The notes below the pieces were generated by a model, which searched no databases, was not told the DNA's origin, and was given only the letters and a program-made list of their open reading frames with translations. Source: Siphonodentalium dalli (Eukaryota > Mollusca > Scaphopoda > Gadilida > Siphonodentaliidae). Taken from it: 64,000 bases of DNA. A program made the position numbers and the translations under genes. This document shows positions 60,112 through 64,000 of the stretch, in pieces. The stretch covers positions 176,101,692-176,165,691 of the forward strand of contig CP136061.1 of assembly GCA_032622095.1 (NCBI GenBank). Reading direction: 5' to 3'. Position 1 is the first letter of the stretch; each line of letters starts with the position of its first letter.

Positions 60112-62784
60112 GACGTCATCTCAAAACTACTATCGGGAAATCAGCCTATAGATCCAGATAGCATATAGAGTTATCGGGAAATGATGCAACGTGTTTTGGA
60201 AGCGTTTCGGAATATTTACATAAGCTATCAGGATTCTTTCTGAGTTTACTTTCATTTTGGAGTATCATAATTGGAAAACAACACCGCATGCTGTTTGGAA
60301 ATGTTCTGTATCGGGATTACTCAGGATTTTTATCAGGATTTAATGTTTTATAGGCCTATCATTATTATTGATTTAATAGTTTCCTAATATCAGAAATCGT
60401 CAGTATAATAGTTTTACAGTATCAGGGAACGCGTGTCATAGAGCTATTATATTTACAGTGGGGATCAGAGGGTGCTACAATATCCTTTTTACCTGGACAA
60501 TACAACCCCACCCATCGGGAAATCTTCAAAATCATGTCACGGGGAGCATACCCAAATATTTATGCCATTGTACCACCTTTAATCGGCGCTGCTCTCCGAC
60601 CATTTTTGGAGATTTGGGCATTGCACGCTGCGGAGTATGAATACTATCCAAATGGCAAATGCAAAATATTTGTATTTATTCGTGAGTGGTGACAACACAA
60701 TGCATGCACAATCAAGTGCTTTAAAAATAAATTGACAGATCTAGATATACCAGTATGCAGTGTTAATATGAGATGTTCTATATTTAGCCCGATTCCAGGA
60801 ATTAGGGTCATCCATGTTTACGTTTCTGGGAACAACACATGTGACATTGCAGAGTATAGCCATATATATAGATGCAGTCATTTGTGAAGTCACTTGATTG
60901 TGCTTGTTTTTGGGTTGAAGAAGACAAATCATTTTCCGATTTTAGACAGCGAACGGGTAAAACAATTTCAAACATGGGCCAACTCCAGCTTTAAAAAAAT
61001 ATCGGGCCTGTTCTTATATTCCGAATATACATATATATATTATACAAAGCTTTGTTGCAATTTGCGACAGAACACTTGATGTTATTTATAATGCAATTGC
61101 ATTTTTGTTTAACAGCGATTGACAAACAACAAAACTCGCCACTAGAAAGAAAAATATTATAACTCCACAGTGGGTTAAACTTTAAGCCTGAATTTTTTTT
61201 TGTTATGCCTACATTCTGCATGGTCATACAGTTTCAGGGGGGGGGGGGGGGGGGGGTGGGTGTTCTAGATCAATCATGCCATGAATCTCTACCATGTTTT
61301 TTACGCTTTAGTCAGAGTATATATAGATCGAGATTTGTATACCATGACATATGGGGGTTACCCTGTATACTTCAGCATTAACAATTTAGTTTTAATTCCA
61401 CAGTTTCTTCATGAATCCCAATATGGTAAATAAAGAGCGTTGACAGACCTGCGAAAATATGAATGGAAAATTCCATGCTTATCTCCAGTGCAAAAGTTAT
61501 AAATACGTGAAGCAGTCATAACATTTAACTGACAATTATAAGGGTGTGCATAGGCTGCTTTTGTAAAATATACTGTACATTAATTTTGTTTTCTGTAATT
61601 ACTACTAATTACCGGCTGCATTAATTATTTTGATAAGTTGAAAATAGCCTAATTTGTAGGGGTAAACATTTTTGTAAGCTGGGATATTTTGTTCTTGTGT
61701 GATTACTAAAGTTCATATTCACTACGCATTATCACTTAGATAGACTCCAGCAAATTTGCCAAATTGTGATTTGAAAAATTAAAGAATTGTATTATGTTTG
61801 ATTTGAATTGCTTGTGTCAGTAGGCGGCGAGGTGAACCACGTGCAAGACGCGCCATTTTTAAAAATAATGATTCAACACATTTCGTTGCCTGCATTTTAA
61901 GAATTATCTTGCCAATTTTATATTGAGTATAATTGATAAAAAATATACTGGGAGAAATTATATCTATTGCCCGTAAATTTGAGAACAAATTTATTCTTGA
62001 ACGAAGAAGATATATTATCCTGGCTGCACGAATTGTTTACCAGATACTGATGGCGCCAAAAAATAAGTGCAAATCAGGTGGGAAAATCAGCAGAACAAAA
62101 TACTTCTCAAATATTGTTTAAAGAAAGCTACAGGTACCTGAGATTGAAAATCAACTATTTGAAGCCAATGTGTAGTAATTACCGTAATCTTATGGCATTT
62201 ATTTCACATGTTTGGTTATTTATTCGATGTTTATCAACTATATATTTGAATTTTTTTCTCATATTCACTTTGGACCAATCTATTGCTAGTGTTGAAGGGA
62301 TACTACCTTTATGAAACTATTCCTTTTGACGTGTCCTTCATAGCGTGCAGGAGATATGTGCTGTATGTATACTTTGCAAAAATAATTTAATGGACAATTT
62401 AATAACTTCGAACCAAAACTTGAAACGTGTTCAGTTTTAACTCTTTTAAACAAGCTTCCACCCCAATAAAAATGCACGTACGAAGGAAGCTATGGACGAA
62501 TCCAAAAGTAATGACAACATATTGAACTGGAAACAGAAACATATATAGTAAACAAAACAACATGCTTGATTCATCGATTATCCAAACACATACTTTTTCA
62601 TGAAATAAATGGGTAAATTATCGGAAATGGGTTAACCCTTTACCCAACAAACCGGCCAAAAACGGCCAAATAAAGCTGCAACAGCCTAAATTATCTTGGG
62701 TCTGTCTCAATAAAACCATACAAATAAGGATATCATTGGAACCGGCTCATTGACCACATTGTGATGGTTACAGTTGCGCCCTGT

Positions 62785-62853
62785 GCCAATGCATTCTCTT
62801 ATATATGCGAGTCGACCATAGGTCGCCTCGCATATATAAGAGAATGCATTGGC
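62785..62853. repeat. 69 bp near-perfect palindrome, copy 1
   Basis: Arms start GCCAATGCATTCTCTTATAT and meet around GTCGACCATAGGTCGC. Inverted with respect to the copy at 62934-63002. Confidence 0.93.
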
Positions 62854-62933
62854 CTAAAAAAAAATCTTTTTTTAACACTTTTTACCATTTTTTCTTACAT
62901 TCTTTAACAATTTTATAATTTGTAATGTGTTAA

Positions 62934-63002
62934 GCCAATGCATTCTCTTATATATGCGAGGCGACCTATGGTCGACTCGCATATATAAGAGAATGCATTG
63001 GC
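62934..63002. repeat. 69 bp near-perfect palindrome, copy 2
   Basis: Same arms as 62785-62853, with the centre in the opposite orientation (GCGACCTATGGTCGAC). The two copies are separated by 80 bp of T-rich sequence. Confidence 0.93.
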
Positions 63003-63465
63003 ATAGGGCCCTTCTGTTGGGTAAAGGGTTAACGGAAAGTTATTGGCAATACGCTATATCACTTTTATCGGGAAATATTCGGAAACTCAGCGTGTTATCA
63101 GAATATGTAGATGCAGTATCGGAATATTTTCAGGAAATCGGGACCGCTCTATCGGAATCTATCGGGGGAAAGTTGGAAGATAATTTATGAGTTATCGGAA
63201 TAGTTATCGGGATCCCGATAGTAGTTTTGAGATGACGCCTTACTACAGATTTCTTCCATTAATTTTTACCAGAGTTACAGCCCTTGTTTGACTTAGGGAA
63301 TTTCTGAATTTTGTCTCATTTTAGCTTATACCTTGGGCATGGACCACTGTATTTCGTTGTGCTTTGGTGTATACATAGCCCAGTTTAAGGCGAAATTGTT
63401 TTGAAAATTTACAGACATGTTTAGATCACCTCTCGGTAGGAGCTATCGAATTTGAACAATTTTTG

Positions 63466-63862
63466 TATAAAAAACATGGCCACTGGCAGCTATCTTGGAT
63501 TTTACTCTTTGCATTACTAAATCATTGGACACATTCTACAGAAGACCTCCCTTTTCCAATCGTCACCAGACTTCGCATGGACCTTCGTGGTGACCACCAG
63601 ATTGGATCCATCAAATTTTCCCCTAATTTGTTGAAAAAAACATGGCCGGCACAACCATCTTTGATTTTACTCTTTGCGTGAGTAAATTCTTCGGCATACT
63701 CTACATGCTGAATCCCAAACTTTATATATCTCTTCATGTTGGCATCTAGTATTACTTAGACAATTAAATTTTCCACATTCATAATCGCTCCATTGACTAA
63801 CACATGAAATTATCCCCTCTCCAAGTTGAGCTACAATGTCATTGACACTTCCATTTAAAAAA
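63466..63862. repeat. 3' fragment of the HINE array family
   Basis: 'aaaaaacatggccactggcagc.atcttgg', 'tactctttgcattactaaat' and the end signature 'ccaagttgagctacaatgtcattgacact' match the 3' end of 49601-52182. The remainder to 64000 is non-coding, with another 'aaatttggtatagaggttc' core starting at the window end. Confidence 0.7.
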
Positions 63863-64000
63863 AAACATCACTGTCAGCAGCCATCTTGTTTATCTTGAAA
63901 TGTGTGTTTTTATCCGTCCTTGCATATATCTCAACCAATGGTTATATTAAAGATCTAAATAATTTACTAAATGAAATTTGGTATAGAGGTTCATCATGAT

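Larger units (their letters stand above)
62636..63028. mobile_element. 393 bp piggyBac-type MITE with TTAA TSD and two palindromes
   Basis: Ends CCCTTTACCCAACA and inverse, flanked by TTAA (62632-62635, 63029-63032). Ends starting CCCTTT with a TTAA target are piggyBac-like. A matching single right end (CTGTTGGGTAAAGGG, TTAA) stands at 43971-43989 inside E2. Confidence 0.88.
60112..63239 (-). mobile_element. GGGGTCATCTC element, copy E3 (inverted, TSD TTA)
   Basis: 3128 bp, flanked by TTA (60109-60111, 63240-63242). The tips are slightly changed (GACGTCATCTC and GGCGTCATCTC), and the rest aligns with E1 in reverse, including the homopolymer (20 G at 61237-61256), the relic ORF region (61930-62150) and the 'gacagcgattgacaaac' stretch. 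Appears older than E1 and E2. Carries the TTAA MITE at 62636-63028. Confidence 0.85.

Overview
This is a eukaryotic window, most probably from a bivalve mollusc. It is AT-rich and intron-dominated. It holds two spliced exons of a host TPR gene with the wording of TMTC3, embedded in dense mobile DNA: DIRS-type retroelement fragments, a piggyBac pseudogene, a Mutator-like element, several TWA-target elements, pogo-type termini, and pearl/HINE-like repeats with ~155-165 bp core units of the kind described from bivalves. No bacterial feature, rRNA, tRNA or CRISPR array was seen. Species cannot be named from the sequence.

Layout. 1-4726: 3' part of a broken DIRS-type retroelement (zinc knuckle, RT, RNase H, tyrosine recombinase) with a split direct repeat. 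5647-15365: LTIR-1 copy 1, a fold-back transposon (TSD ATA), split by a 4.7 kb element (7569-12241, TSD TAA) with a decayed XPG-like/CXC 'TGCDTTS' protein. 16128-17345: DIRS gag fragment. 20311-24081: piggyBac transposase pseudogene (minus strand) carrying a Mutator-like element (9 bp TSD, its own spliced zinc-finger gene) and a 613 bp TAA-target MITE. 25219-26842: TTAA-ended elements with GGCCGAT/ATCGGCC palindromes. 28684-28804 and 47382-47486: TMTC3 exons on the plus strand, separated by an 18.6 kb intron. That intron contains LTIR-1 copy 2 (28808-37433, TSD GTA, inserted exactly at the splice donor) and one of three GGGGTCATCTC-ended elements; a second copy is nested inside LTIR-1 copy 2. 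47487-64000: HINE-like repeats including a 2.6 kb array, transposon-derived zinc-finger and HTH fragments, a pogo-ended element carrying an unrelated two-frame ORF, and the third GGGGTCATCTC element with a nested piggyBac-type MITE holding two 69 bp palindromes.

The only clear host gene is TMTC3. Everything else is a nest of transposons. Several insertions can be proved inside the window, because a second copy of the interrupted repeat supplies the empty site or because removing the insert restores a reading frame. The best candidates for undescribed biology are the LTIR-1 fold-back family, the GGGGTCATCTC family, the small Mutator-like element with a two-exon zinc-finger gene, and the pogo-ended element with non-transposase cargo.
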